In this document: piece by piece, positions 1 to 6,155 of the stretch
Layout: the number at the start of each line of letters is the position of its first letter
Position numbering within the stretch: position 1 is the stretch's first letter
Source of the DNA: Bacteroidota bacterium
GTDB lineage: Bacteria > Bacteroidota > Bacteroidia > UBA8524
Assembly: GCA_003531115.1 (NCBI GenBank)
Contig: DQHT01000101.1
Location: 15,759 to 24,702, forward strand
DNA: 8,944 nt
Direction of reading: 5' to 3'
The notes under the pieces: generated by a model
The model's input: the letters and a program-made list of their open reading frames with translations, nothing else
Database searches by the model: none
Told to the model about the DNA's origin: nothing
Made by a program: the position numbers and the translations under genes

Positions 1-640
1 CCAGGCGCCATAAGTTACCCTGGCCCAGGTTGACAATGTTTGCATCGGGTTTGGCTCTGTAATGCAGGTCAAAAAAATGTTCACTCAAAAAGGAGTCAAA
101 TTCTTCCTCTGTTCCATTATGGAGTTTTTTCAGTTCCTCCCGTATTTCCGGAATGAGCACTTTTTGTTCGGCCTGTGAATTGGCTACGATTTCACTCGAC
201 GCGCCATGATACGTGCACAAAAAGGTGTCGGTGGGTACCGGAGAACGATCTACATGAAACGAATACACATCGGTCGGAAAAAACGGAAAGGCATCGTCCC
301 GCTCATAATTCCTGATCAAATTCAAAGTGGGTGAAGCGCCATGGGCTTCCAGCAGCTTCCAGTCATTTAAAAGAATTTTCCTGGCAAGCTGACCTTCTTC
401 GCTCAACTGAAGGTCAATTAGTTCCTCCTGCTCTATTACGGTGATCGTTTCGTTCAAAACGAAGTGATTAACGATCTCGGCAAAATCACCCCTAAGCTCA
501 CGTGTCCAGCAAACGGCATTCCTTCCACCCAAAAATGGCATGTCAACCAGGTCCTGGAAAGTTGTGACGTAAGGAATTTTAGGCTCAGCGAGCTGCCTAA
601 TGAACTTAATACTAACATTTACAGGAGAAGAGAGTTGCAT
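1..640 (-). CDS. Partial gene: HVD-motif protein, distantly DUF1826-like (C-terminus beyond the left edge)
   Basis: Translating the minus strand from 640 to the left edge gives 213 codons without a stop, so this is a real gene cut by the window. The product looks soluble, with no signal peptide or membrane segment. Visible landmarks are NAVCWTREL (about residues 41-49), DVYSFHVDRSPVPTD (124-138), LCTYHGASSE (141-150) and LGQGNLWRL (205-213). The pair H129/D131 in HVD would suit an Fe(II)-binding HxD site of a cupin or 2-oxoglutarate-oxygenase type fold. The order 'xAVWxR ... FHVDxxP ... TYxGxxSE' reminds me of DUF1826, whose biochemical role is unknown; this is from memory and uncertain. In-frame ATGs also exist at 700 and 685, with a stop upstream of 700. 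I prefer 640 because a good promoter (665-696) lies inside the longer versions and because MQLSSPV reads as a natural start. The gene is certain; its family is not. Confidence 0.8.
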   Translation of the reverse strand, partial: MQLSSPVNVSIKFIRQLAEPKIPYVTTFQDLVDMPFLGGRNAVCWTRELRGDFAEIVNHFVLNETITVIEQEELIDLQLSEEGQLARKILLNDWKLLEAHGASPTLNLIRNYERDDAFPFFPTDVYSFHVDRSPVPTDTFLCTYHGASSEIVANSQAEQKVLIPEIREELKKLHNGTEEEFDSFLSEHFFDLHYRAKPDANIVNLGQGNLWRL

Positions 641-664
641 TGCGACACGATTTATGCTACCAAC

Positions 665-696
665 CAAAGGTACTTTTAACCACATGAGTATACAAG
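665..696 (-). promoter_or_regulatory. Bacteroidota-type promoter for the left-edge gene
   Basis: On the minus strand TACCTTTG (672-665) matches the TAnnTTTG -7 box exactly. CTTG (696-693) sits 20 bases upstream and matches three of four bases of the TTTG -33 box. Transcription would start near 658, leaving a leader of under 20 bases before the ATG at 640. This argues against the two longer start choices. Confidence 0.45.
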
Positions 697-769
697 TCAT
701 GAAGTTTTCTAACTCCGGTCAATTTCCTGTCAACAAACAGCCCCTTCTTCTCCTGCTCTGAATGGTCTC

Positions 770-790
770 AGCCCTGATCTCTCAGGAGCT
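770..790 (-). terminator. Weak stem-loop just after the DUF3566-like gene
   Basis: The arms AGCCCTGA (770-777) and TCAGGAGCT (782-790, one bulged A) can pair over a four-base loop, 7 bases beyond the stop codon of the 798-1097 gene. No run of U follows on the minus strand, so it is not a classical Rho-independent terminator. It may only mark the transcript end or be chance. Confidence 0.2.
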
Positions 791-797
791 TAATCCA

Positions 798-1097
798 CTA
801 TTGTCCCAGTACCTGGTCCGTTGTCTCAACTTCCACTTCAATTCCGCCAGTCCACCTCGATACCAGATTGTAAATTGCACAAGAAATTGCTGTCATGATA
901 AATCCAAGTACGCCATAAAGAAATGGCATTAAAATGAAAAAAAGTGCACCACCGAAGGGGAATCCAGGGAATTTGTCTCCACTCACAGTTGACATAATAA
1001 GTGCAAATGGCAGCATAAAAACCGCTGCAATTAAGAAATAAATTACCGCTGCAACCTTCGCAGTCTGATAAACACCAAATCTTTTAATTCTTTTCAT
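798..1097 (-). CDS. Small two-helix membrane protein, DUF3566-like
   Basis: The 99-residue product starts with a basic stretch (MKRIKRFGVYQTAK), then has a hydrophobic helix at about 14-36, a short loop with FPGFPFGG, a second hydrophobic segment at about 50-77, and ends in an acidic tail (GGIEVEVETTD). A basic front, two helices, 'MPFLYGVLGF' and the closing 'YNLVSRWTGGIEVEVE' are the layout I associate with DUF3566-type small transmembrane proteins, which have no established biochemical function. Length fits a complete protein. The ATG at 1097 has no Shine-Dalgarno sequence, as is usual in Bacteroidota, but lies about 22 bases after the predicted transcription start of a recognisable promoter (1126-1155). 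It is therefore probably transcribed on its own rather than with the 1217-1879 gene 119 bases upstream. The gene call is solid; the family name is from pattern memory. Confidence 0.85.
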   Translation of the reverse strand: MKRIKRFGVYQTAKVAAVIYFLIAAVFMLPFALIMSTVSGDKFPGFPFGGALFFILMPFLYGVLGFIMTAISCAIYNLVSRWTGGIEVEVETTDQVLGQ

Positions 1098-1119
1098 AGG
1101 TTTGTTTTTTAGCTTTAAT

Positions 1120-1151
1120 CTTCAGCTAAACTACACAATTTGGGCGGAATA
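1120..1151 (-). repeat. 32-base dispersed repeat, copy 1
   Basis: This stretch matches 7599-7630 at 30 of 32 positions in the same orientation; the mismatches are at 1136 and 1138. The shared core on the plus strand includes TTCAGCTAAACTACA and TTTGGGCGGAATA. Each copy lies in the gap upstream of a minus-strand gene and includes the TAGTTTAG box, so it may be a duplicated promoter or regulator-binding module. Confidence 0.7.
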
Positions 1152-1155
1152 CAAA
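1126..1155 (-). promoter_or_regulatory. Putative promoter of the DUF3566-like gene
   Basis: Read on the minus strand, TTTG (1155-1152) is followed after 18 bases by TAGTTTAG (1133-1126), which matches TAnnTTTG at all but one position. The inferred start near 1120 leaves a leader of roughly 22 bases to the ATG at 1097. Most of the promoter lies inside the 32-base repeat; the -33 TTTG lies just outside it. Confidence 0.5.
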
Positions 1156-1216
1156 CTTCACATAAGTAAAAACTTGAAAGTCCTTTGTCAGCATTGTTTG
1201 CATCTGTAATCATTTC

Positions 1217-1879
1217 TTATTTTTTTAGTTCCAAAATACTCAAAACGATTTTTGCTGTCACCATCGGAAAACCCAAATAGCAGAGAACCAATAACCTGTT
1301 GGCCCAACCACTTATTCCTATTACTCCTTTTGGCAATTCTGTAAGGGGTGGAGAGTCCGGTCCGTATACGATACCTGCAGATTTGAGTCCGGAAAAAAGC
1401 AAAAACATACTGCCGGCCATAAGCAGCAAACTGATCCAGATGGAATGTGAGGACAGTAATAAGGGCATGCTGTTACTTTGCCAGTCTGGATTTTTAATCA
1501 GATGGTAGCCAATTATCAATACGCCAATGGGCAAAAAAGGAACACCAATACCAAAGGATAATCCATGCAGTTTATGCTGAACATCAAATAATCCGCCCAT
1601 AATAGCACCTATACCTGTAATAAAAATCAGCATTACGCCAAATTTAGCCCAGCCGGATGTTACCACGTTCCAGAGCATGAGCCCTGATGTAATGGAGCAT
1701 AAACCCCAGGAAAAGAAGAACAGGGTTAAAAGCCACTTGTAATTTCCAAGGGCATATTCGCTGACCATCCGGAAATTCGGCTTAAACTCCGAACTGACAA
1801 AATGTAAAGTAAACAGGCACAAAACAGATAGAATGCCGAAAGCTAGTGTGGTGTTAGCAAGTAGTGAAAGTGTTTTCAT
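1217..1879 (-). CDS. Six-helix integral membrane protein, DUF998-like
   Basis: The 220-residue product has six predicted helices at about 8-27, 48-70, 78-98, 107-128, 144-164 and 192-214, with almost no soluble domain. Landmarks are H26 at the end of helix 1, RMVSEYALGNYKWL (37-50) in the first outer loop, and FDVQHKLHG (98-106) after helix 3. An SEY-G loop and a later D/H-rich 'FD...HKLHG' segment match what I recall of DUF998, a family of unknown biochemical role; conserved His and Asp residues hint at metal or substrate binding, which is inference. The length suits a complete protein. The ATG at 1879 lacks a Shine-Dalgarno sequence, but a near-consensus promoter with two operator-like dyads stands 50-80 bases upstream, so expression is probably repressed under some condition. 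The likely repressor (ArsR-, MarR- or TetR-type) is not in the window. Confidence 0.88.
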   Translation of the reverse strand: MKTLSLLANTTLAFGILSVLCLFTLHFVSSEFKPNFRMVSEYALGNYKWLLTLFFFSWGLCSITSGLMLWNVVTSGWAKFGVMLIFITGIGAIMGGLFDVQHKLHGLSFGIGVPFLPIGVLIIGYHLIKNPDWQSNSMPLLLSSHSIWISLLLMAGSMFLLFSGLKSAGIVYGPDSPPLTELPKGVIGISGWANRLLVLCYLGFPMVTAKIVLSILELKK

Positions 1880-1912
1880 CGTTTTATTTATGATTGTTTT
1901 TTGAATTATTTA

Positions 1913-1956
1913 CGAAACCATTCGGTTGCAAAACTAAATGCAACTATTCGGTTTCG
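1913..1956. promoter_or_regulatory. Paired operator-like dyads overlapping the DUF998 promoter
   Basis: Two 12-base sites with one letter of difference, AACCATTCGGTT (1916-1927) and AACTATTCGGTT (1942-1953), lie 26 bases apart. The first has perfect AACC/GGTT arms. The wider segment is also an inverted repeat, with outer arms CGAAACC and GGTTTCG and inner arms GTTGC and GCAAC. One site covers the promoter spacer and the other the expected transcription start, the classical geometry for a repressor. Similar AACC/GGTT dyads occur with ArsR-type regulators in Bacteroidota as I recall; the regulator here is unknown. Confidence 0.55.
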
Positions 1957-1960
1957 CAAA
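1929..1960 (-). promoter_or_regulatory. Near-consensus Bacteroidota promoter of the DUF998-like gene
   Basis: TTTG (1960-1957), a 20-base spacer and TAGTTTTG (1936-1929) match both the -33 and -7 consensus boxes exactly. Transcription would begin at about 1922, giving a leader of roughly 45 bases. The promoter starts only 26 bases beyond the AsmA stop codon and is preceded by A-runs on the minus strand that could act as an UP-like element. Confidence 0.65.
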
Positions 1961-1985
1961 TATTTTTTTGATTTTTTTTCAGCCC

Positions 1986-4433
1986 CTACCGCTTCCTCTC
2001 ACTCCTCCGCTCCTCTTTCCTTTCTTCTCTCTTCCCTCCCTGGCTATGATCATAAGATACAGTGATATTCCCTTTCGGGCCAACAGCTTTCAGAAAAAGA
2101 CTTTTTGCCTGCCTTCCATCTTCACCCTCCTGCCCCAAAATGGCGTCTTCCGGTACCTTTTTCAGGTTCTTCCAGGGGATCTGTATTCGCAGATCGCTTT
2201 CGCCATTGAAGTCGTAAGTTCCTTCTACATACATCCAAAAAGCGGTAGAATTGATCTCCATAAGTTCGATTTGCATCAGGGTGCCATCAAAACGAAAACG
2301 TTGTTTTAGATCAGCAAACTCCACATCATCAAGCTTTCTTGACTTAAAGGCATATTTTGATATTTTCTCAAAGGGCTCAAAGTTCTTTAATCGACCATTG
2401 GCAATGCTCAGGTCGACCACGGCAGAGAGCGAGTTGGGATAAATATGAAAGGCCGAATCAATTTCCAGAGAAAAGTCGGCATCCAGGTCGATCAGTCCTT
2501 CGAGTTGTTCCGCTAACACAACATCTTGTTTAAAATTTTTGAAAGTCCTGAAAATTTCTGTTACCGCGGCATTTTTAAATTTTGCCTTCCCGGTGATCTG
2601 GCTGGAGTTTTTCCAGACCATATCCGTTTGCATAGTTCCCTTACAGGTGTTCAGCCTTAAATTTTTTATCTCGGCCCACCCCGGTTTGATCAACAACTGC
2701 CCTTTCACCCGGGTGGCAGTAAACTGGTCAAAACTCAGTTTTTTCACATCCACTTCGAGCACAATATTATCCATCTCCTGCTTCTCCATGGCAGGCTTGG
2801 CATTTGGCTTCTTCACAGGTTGGGCTTCGGTTATCTGTTTGATATTGTCGAGCCAGTGTTCAAGCGCAATATGGTCCGACTCAATTTTCACCCGTGCCTT
2901 CCAATGGTCTTCTTCATTTAAGACCTTGCGCATAAAATCAGAAACCACCCCGCTCACCTGAATGGCCTGTCCATCCTGATTTACATTACATCGTTTGATC
3001 GCCAGCACTTTGGTGTTTAAATGGGCCAGCAGGTTTAATTTTATGGATTTTTTATTTTTTACCTTGTAGCGGATGTCGGAACTTTTCAGCACCACATCAC
3101 ATCGCTTGGCGTAGTCCATCCAATTGTCGGCCGTGACTCCCTGCAGTGGCAGTTTCAAATTCAGCTGCGCATTGGCCGTTCCCGACCAGGGTCCGTTCAC
3201 CCGTCCAGAATTGAGCATGGTTGCAGGGATACGCATTCCGGCATTGGCAGTTAAAATGGGGACTTTTAAATTTTCGATGAGAATATTGCCGCTAAGGGGC
3301 CATTTTTTGAAGGTCGCTTTTTCAATATCCGCTTTCAGCCTGCCCCTGGTCAAATCGCCCGAAAAAGCACTGTCGCCCGGGATGCTTACCGTAACCAAAC
3401 CCCGAATGCCCACCAAAAGCATGTCATGGTTCTCCAGCTTAAAATCGCTGTTTTCCATTTTTGCCGTGAGTTCCAGGCTGGGATCATGTCCGCGTTTTAA
3501 GGGGCTTTTGATATCGGCCTCCAGATCAATGAGCCCGGTCCATTGGAAATTGGCAAGTTTCTGTTGGAGCTTGTCAGTAAGTAAGGACAAAGCGAAGAGC
3601 CTGTCGAGTTCTTCCGTCTTTACTTTTAAAGCAAACAAACCCTCTCCTCCGCTTTGTACGGCAAGTTCAAGATCGAAACGGTGGTCGTCAATGCTCGTCC
3701 TGGCTCGATCAAAACGAATGGAGCTAAAGTCTGGGCTCATCTCGCCTTTCCATTTTTTCAGTTCCAGGTGGTGTCCTTTGAGGAAATCTCCTTTTTCCGT
3801 ATTGAAGGCCAGGCGGTTCACCAGGCATTTCCCATTCAAATCCAACAAACGATTTTTTTGCGCCCTTTTTAAACGGACATGCAGGTCGCTCCATTCCATA
3901 TCAATGGCTTTGCGCTTTTGTGCATCCATATAGATGAAATGGATATCGCTCAGGTTGATGTTTTTAAATCGAAAACTTTCGTGCTTTAAGGTGGACGTGT
4001 CTTTGTGGCCTTCCTGTTTCAAAAACGAGACATTACTTTGGCCGGTAGAATCGATCCATATCTGAACCTGCGCATTTTTGATGGCGATGGAGTTGAGATT
4101 AAACTCCTTTTTTAACAGCGGAATAAGGTTCAGGGAGATCCGGATCTCTTCGGCTTTCACGAAAGGTTTGTCGCTAAAAAGATCCAGGGTATCGCGCAGG
4201 TCAATTTCATGGAGCAACAAGCTGGCATTGGGCCAATCGGCGAAAATTTTTATCTGGCTTTTTTTGATGGATGTGTTCATGCCATACCGCTCACGCAATT
4301 CCTGCTTCACGTAGTCAACGATCTCGCTTTGATAGTTCCATAACAGCACAAGCGCCACCAGTACAGGCAAAACGAGGACCCCCAGGAGGGAGAATCCAAT
4401 GATCTTAAGCCAGCGTTTTTGTTTTTTTGTCAT
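1986..4433 (-). CDS. AsmA-like inner-membrane-anchored envelope protein
   Basis: The 815-residue product begins with a basic N-terminus (MTKKQKRWLK) and one hydrophobic anchor at about 8-33; the remainder would lie in the periplasm. The early region (RYGMNTSIKKSQIKIFADWPNASL region, about 49-75) and the repeated 'L.NLLAHL/LNLNSIAI.NAQVQIW' strands resemble the AsmA N-domain. Residues 674-765 resemble the AsmA C-terminal domain: NGRLKNFEPFEKISKYAF, LDDVEFADLKQRF, then MQIELMEINSTAFWMYVEGTYDF. AsmA/YhdP/TamB relatives are long beta-groove proteins implicated in moving phospholipid between membranes; a similar role here is inference. The last 17 residues are almost wholly Gly, Lys, Arg, Glu and Ser, encoded by a polypurine tract, and look like a recent low-complexity extension. 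No Shine-Dalgarno is seen; the bases before the ATG are pyrimidine-rich. It appears monocistronic, between a repeat-rich gap and the DUF998 promoter. Confidence 0.92.
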   Translation of the reverse strand: MTKKQKRWLKIIGFSLLGVLVLPVLVALVLLWNYQSEIVDYVKQELRERYGMNTSIKKSQIKIFADWPNASLLLHEIDLRDTLDLFSDKPFVKAEEIRISLNLIPLLKKEFNLNSIAIKNAQVQIWIDSTGQSNVSFLKQEGHKDTSTLKHESFRFKNINLSDIHFIYMDAQKRKAIDMEWSDLHVRLKRAQKNRLLDLNGKCLVNRLAFNTEKGDFLKGHHLELKKWKGEMSPDFSSIRFDRARTSIDDHRFDLELAVQSGGEGLFALKVKTEELDRLFALSLLTDKLQQKLANFQWTGLIDLEADIKSPLKRGHDPSLELTAKMENSDFKLENHDMLLVGIRGLVTVSIPGDSAFSGDLTRGRLKADIEKATFKKWPLSGNILIENLKVPILTANAGMRIPATMLNSGRVNGPWSGTANAQLNLKLPLQGVTADNWMDYAKRCDVVLKSSDIRYKVKNKKSIKLNLLAHLNTKVLAIKRCNVNQDGQAIQVSGVVSDFMRKVLNEEDHWKARVKIESDHIALEHWLDNIKQITEAQPVKKPNAKPAMEKQEMDNIVLEVDVKKLSFDQFTATRVKGQLLIKPGWAEIKNLRLNTCKGTMQTDMVWKNSSQITGKAKFKNAAVTEIFRTFKNFKQDVVLAEQLEGLIDLDADFSLEIDSAFHIYPNSLSAVVDLSIANGRLKNFEPFEKISKYAFKSRKLDDVEFADLKQRFRFDGTLMQIELMEINSTAFWMYVEGTYDFNGESDLRIQIPWKNLKKVPEDAILGQEGEDGRQAKSLFLKAVGPKGNITVSYDHSQGGKREERKEERRSERKR

Positions 4434-4521
4434 GGAGGAGGTAAAGGTAGGTTGATTGACGGAGGACTGGGAGGGTTTGTGTCGATAGTGTATGAGCGAA
4501 GGTGGATTTCGAATGACTTAG

Positions 4522-4556
4522 GACCATAGACCATAGACCATAGACCATGGACCATA
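4522..4556. repeat. Heptamer tandem array, five units of GACCATA
   Basis: Five contiguous 7-base units run from 4522 to 4556. Units 1, 2, 3 and 5 are identical; unit 4 ends in G instead of A. Such short tandem arrays lie between genes in many Bacteroidota and cyanobacteria and change copy number by slippage. No gene reads through it. Confidence 0.9.
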
Positions 4557-4603
4557 GCTGCTGTTCCGTTCATTGAGTAGCCAAACGGGATTTTATATTA
4601 ATC

Positions 4604-4627
4604 CTTCGCCGTTACGGCGTATCGAAG
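4604..4627. repeat. Small palindrome in the intergenic gap
   Basis: CGCCGT (4607-4612) and ACGGCG (4614-4619) are exact inverted copies around a single T. An outer pair, CTTCG (4604-4608) and CGAAG (4623-4627), allows an alternative fold. It lies in non-coding DNA beside other repeats and may be a REP-type remnant. Confidence 0.6.
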
Positions 4628-4671
4628 AGAAGGGAGGCAAGAGACAAATTCCAAGCTCCAAATTGCAAATT

Positions 4672-4734
4672 GTCACCCTGAGCCGGCAAATGACTTACCA
4701 TACTTTGCAGAAACCTAACGCCGTGTCGAAGGGT
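4672..4734. repeat. REP-like element interrupted by a 34-base insert
   Basis: The half-sequences ACCCTGAGCCG (4675-4685) and GTGTCGAAGGGT (4723-4734) are the two halves of a widespread bacterial intergenic palindrome. Here they are separated by 4686-4719. The four bases GCCG occur at both edges (4682-4685 and 4720-4723), as a target duplication would leave. The insert itself has GCAAA (4686-4690) and TTTGC (4704-4708) as inverted arms. Confidence 0.55.
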
Positions 4735-4735
4735 C

Positions 4736-4760
4736 CAAATTCCAAGAGCCGTCACCCTGA
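4736..4760. repeat. Partial second copy of the REP-flank sequence
   Basis: CAAATTCCAAG (4736-4746) repeats 4645-4655 exactly, and GTCACCCTGA (4751-4760) repeats 4672-4681 exactly. Unlike the first copy, it has no matching second arm, so it is a decayed or half element. Confidence 0.65.
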
Positions 4761-4780
4761 CTGCGGGCTCGGCCTAAAAT

Positions 4781-4799
4781 CCATAACCCGACGTACCCT
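4781..4799. repeat. Left direct repeat flanking the ATPase gene
   Basis: CCATAACCCGA (4781-4791) followed after two bases by TACCCT (4794-4799) is repeated at 6156-6172, where the two parts are contiguous. This copy touches the ATPase stop codon. The motif belongs to a class of low-complexity intergenic DNA common in Bacteroidota, so the flanking arrangement may be coincidental. Confidence 0.55.
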
Positions 4800-6016
4800 T
4801 ATGATTCCGTCTTTGTAAGCCAATCTATTGCGTTTATTTTTTTTATTCCGTTATATGTACCCGTATCATAGTCCATTGTGATTAAAAGTTTTTCGTGATG
4901 GTCTGCAATTCTGTCAAATGGTGCTAACTCACGTTCTAAAGTAGTTGCGTTTTGTACCGTTTGAGAAACTTGTAAGTATTGTGTAAAACCCTGGTTGTTG
5001 CGAACAACAAAATCAACTTCTAAATTGCTGGCTTTTCCTATCCATACTTGGTTGTTTCTGCGTTTTAACTCAAGATAGATTATATTCTCAAGTAAATGTC
5101 CGGCATCGCTTACCTGTTCATTTCCAAGTAATGCATTGCGAAAACCTAAATCTACCAAATAGTATTTTTCCTGCGTTGCCAAATGTTGTTTGCCTTTGAT
5201 ATCAAAGCGGTTTACCTTGTAAAACAAGTAAGCTTCAACCAATGTATCAATGTATTTTGAGACCGTTTTGTTGTCTATCTTCTTTTTGTTTGTAGTTAAA
5301 ACTTTCGCGATGTTTCCCGCTGAAACACTTGAACCAACTGAATCTATTAAGAAGTTAACAACTTCCTGGTATGATTCTTCGGCATAAATCGTATAGCGTT
5401 TAGAAATATCGTTGTCGTATATGTTTTTGAAAACCGTTTGCAAATATTCATTTGTAAAATGATTTCCATCTGCTGAAAGTCGCACAGCTTCGGGAAATCC
5501 ACCTGTAAGCACATATTCAGCAAAAGCACGATCAGGGTTTGTAGTTTTGCCTGTGAACGCTAAATATTCAGCAAAAGAAAAAGGCAATACATTTATTTCA
5601 TAAGCTCTACCTGTGAGCAAAGTTGCCAATTCGCTTGATAACAGAAATGCGTTAGAACCTGTAACATACAAATCTATGTTTGGGTGAACGAACAAGCCTT
5701 CCAACAGTTTTTCAAATTCGTGAACGTTTTGTACTTCGTCTATAAACACATAATTGGTTACATTTTTTTTAAGATGCTTAATGATGTAATCGTAAATCTC
5801 TTTCCAATTTTTTTCTGCTAAAAACCGAAATTCCGGCATATCCATATTTATTGCCAAAATGGAAACTTTGCCATTTTCTTTACGCAACAGGTCCTGAAAC
5901 TGTGTCATTAAAGTTGACTTGCCACAGCGCCTGACGCCCGTGGCAACCTTAATTAAATTTTTATCTTTAAGAACATTAAGTGTAGCTAAGTAGCGTTGAC
6001 GTACAATTGTTTGCAT
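4799..6016 (-). CDS. AAA_14 / DUF4143 family ATPase
   Basis: From the ATG at 6016 the protein has 405 residues, the usual length for this family. The P-loop is GVRRCGKST (27-35), Walker B is YVFIDE (89-94), a sensor-like YVTGSNA lies at 117-123 and LTGR (134-137) may hold a catalytic arginine. Residues of about 190-350 form the DUF4143 part, with NIYDNDISKRY (198-208), LVDLGFRNALLG (287-298), HLLENIIYLELKRR (307-320), LEVDFV (332-337) and LQVS (348-351), a nuclease-fold-like segment with no clear catalytic lysine. The family is widespread, often laterally moved, and its cellular role is not settled. The open frame extends to a TTG at 6052, but an exact TAnnTTTG box (6050-6057) overlies that codon and MQTIVRQRYL is the typical family start, so I chose 6016. 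The gene is clearly more AT-rich than the neighbouring AsmA gene and has direct repeats on both sides, consistent with acquisition. Confidence 0.9.
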   Translation of the reverse strand: MQTIVRQRYLATLNVLKDKNLIKVATGVRRCGKSTLMTQFQDLLRKENGKVSILAINMDMPEFRFLAEKNWKEIYDYIIKHLKKNVTNYVFIDEVQNVHEFEKLLEGLFVHPNIDLYVTGSNAFLLSSELATLLTGRAYEINVLPFSFAEYLAFTGKTTNPDRAFAEYVLTGGFPEAVRLSADGNHFTNEYLQTVFKNIYDNDISKRYTIYAEESYQEVVNFLIDSVGSSVSAGNIAKVLTTNKKKIDNKTVSKYIDTLVEAYLFYKVNRFDIKGKQHLATQEKYYLVDLGFRNALLGNEQVSDAGHLLENIIYLELKRRNNQVWIGKASNLEVDFVVRNNQGFTQYLQVSQTVQNATTLERELAPFDRIADHHEKLLITMDYDTGTYNGIKKINAIDWLTKTES

Positions 6017-6049
6017 AGGATAGAGATCAATGAATTTCCTAAAACTATT

Positions 6050-6057
6050 CAAATATA
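6050..6057 (-). promoter_or_regulatory. -7 box of the ATPase promoter
   Basis: TATATTTG on the minus strand matches TAnnTTTG exactly. The expected -33 position holds only GATT, a weak match. Transcription from about 6043 would leave a leader of about 27 bases to the ATG at 6016, and supports that start over the TTG at 6052. Confidence 0.5.
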
Positions 6058-6090
6058 AAAACTTTTAGGAATTTATGAATCCAGTTTTTT

Positions 6091-6125
6091 GGTCAGGTTC
6101 CGTTTAGAACCAGGAACCTTTGACC
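6091..6125. repeat. Imperfect inverted repeat between the ATPase gene and the orphan cluster
   Basis: GGTCA plus GGTTCC (6091-6101) pairs with GGAACC plus TGACC (6113-6125), with two unpaired T on the right and an 11-base loop. That is an 11-base-pair stem after the end of the 6231-6764 gene. On the minus strand the sequence beyond it is A-rich rather than T-rich, so it is not a standard intrinsic terminator, but it could protect or end the cluster transcript. Confidence 0.5.
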
Positions 6126-6155
6126 GCCGTAGCACAACGGAAGGAGGCCCGGAAC

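Larger units (their letters stand above)
4434..4798. other. Gene-free, repeat-rich gap between the ATPase and AsmA-like genes
   Basis: No convincing coding frame is present; the only long open frame on the plus strand (4573-4818) reads through palindromes and REP-like repeats. The stretch contains, from left to right, a heptamer tandem array, a short palindrome, an interrupted REP-like element, a partial second copy, and one of a pair of direct repeats flanking the ATPase gene. It probably carries the AsmA promoter and the end of the ATPase transcript, but I see no strong box for either. Confidence 0.7.

Noticed and set aside
464..679. A 71-codon plus-strand open frame
   Set aside because: It is antisense to the left-edge gene, whose minus-strand frame is open for the full length and has protein-like motifs.
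1938..2309. A 123-codon plus-strand open frame
   Set aside because: It covers the operator region and reads the pyrimidine-rich complement of the AsmA tail, giving a Phe/Pro/Leu-rich artefact.
3124..3933. A 269-codon open frame on the plus strand
   Set aside because: It lies wholly antisense to the well-supported AsmA-like gene. The translation is a Ser/Phe/Arg-rich shadow with no domain, typical of the complement of a coding frame.
4573..4818. An 81-codon plus-strand open frame in the repeat-rich gap
   Set aside because: Its sequence is made of palindromes and REP-like repeats and ends inside the ATPase gene on the other strand. There is no ribosome site or recognisable protein pattern.
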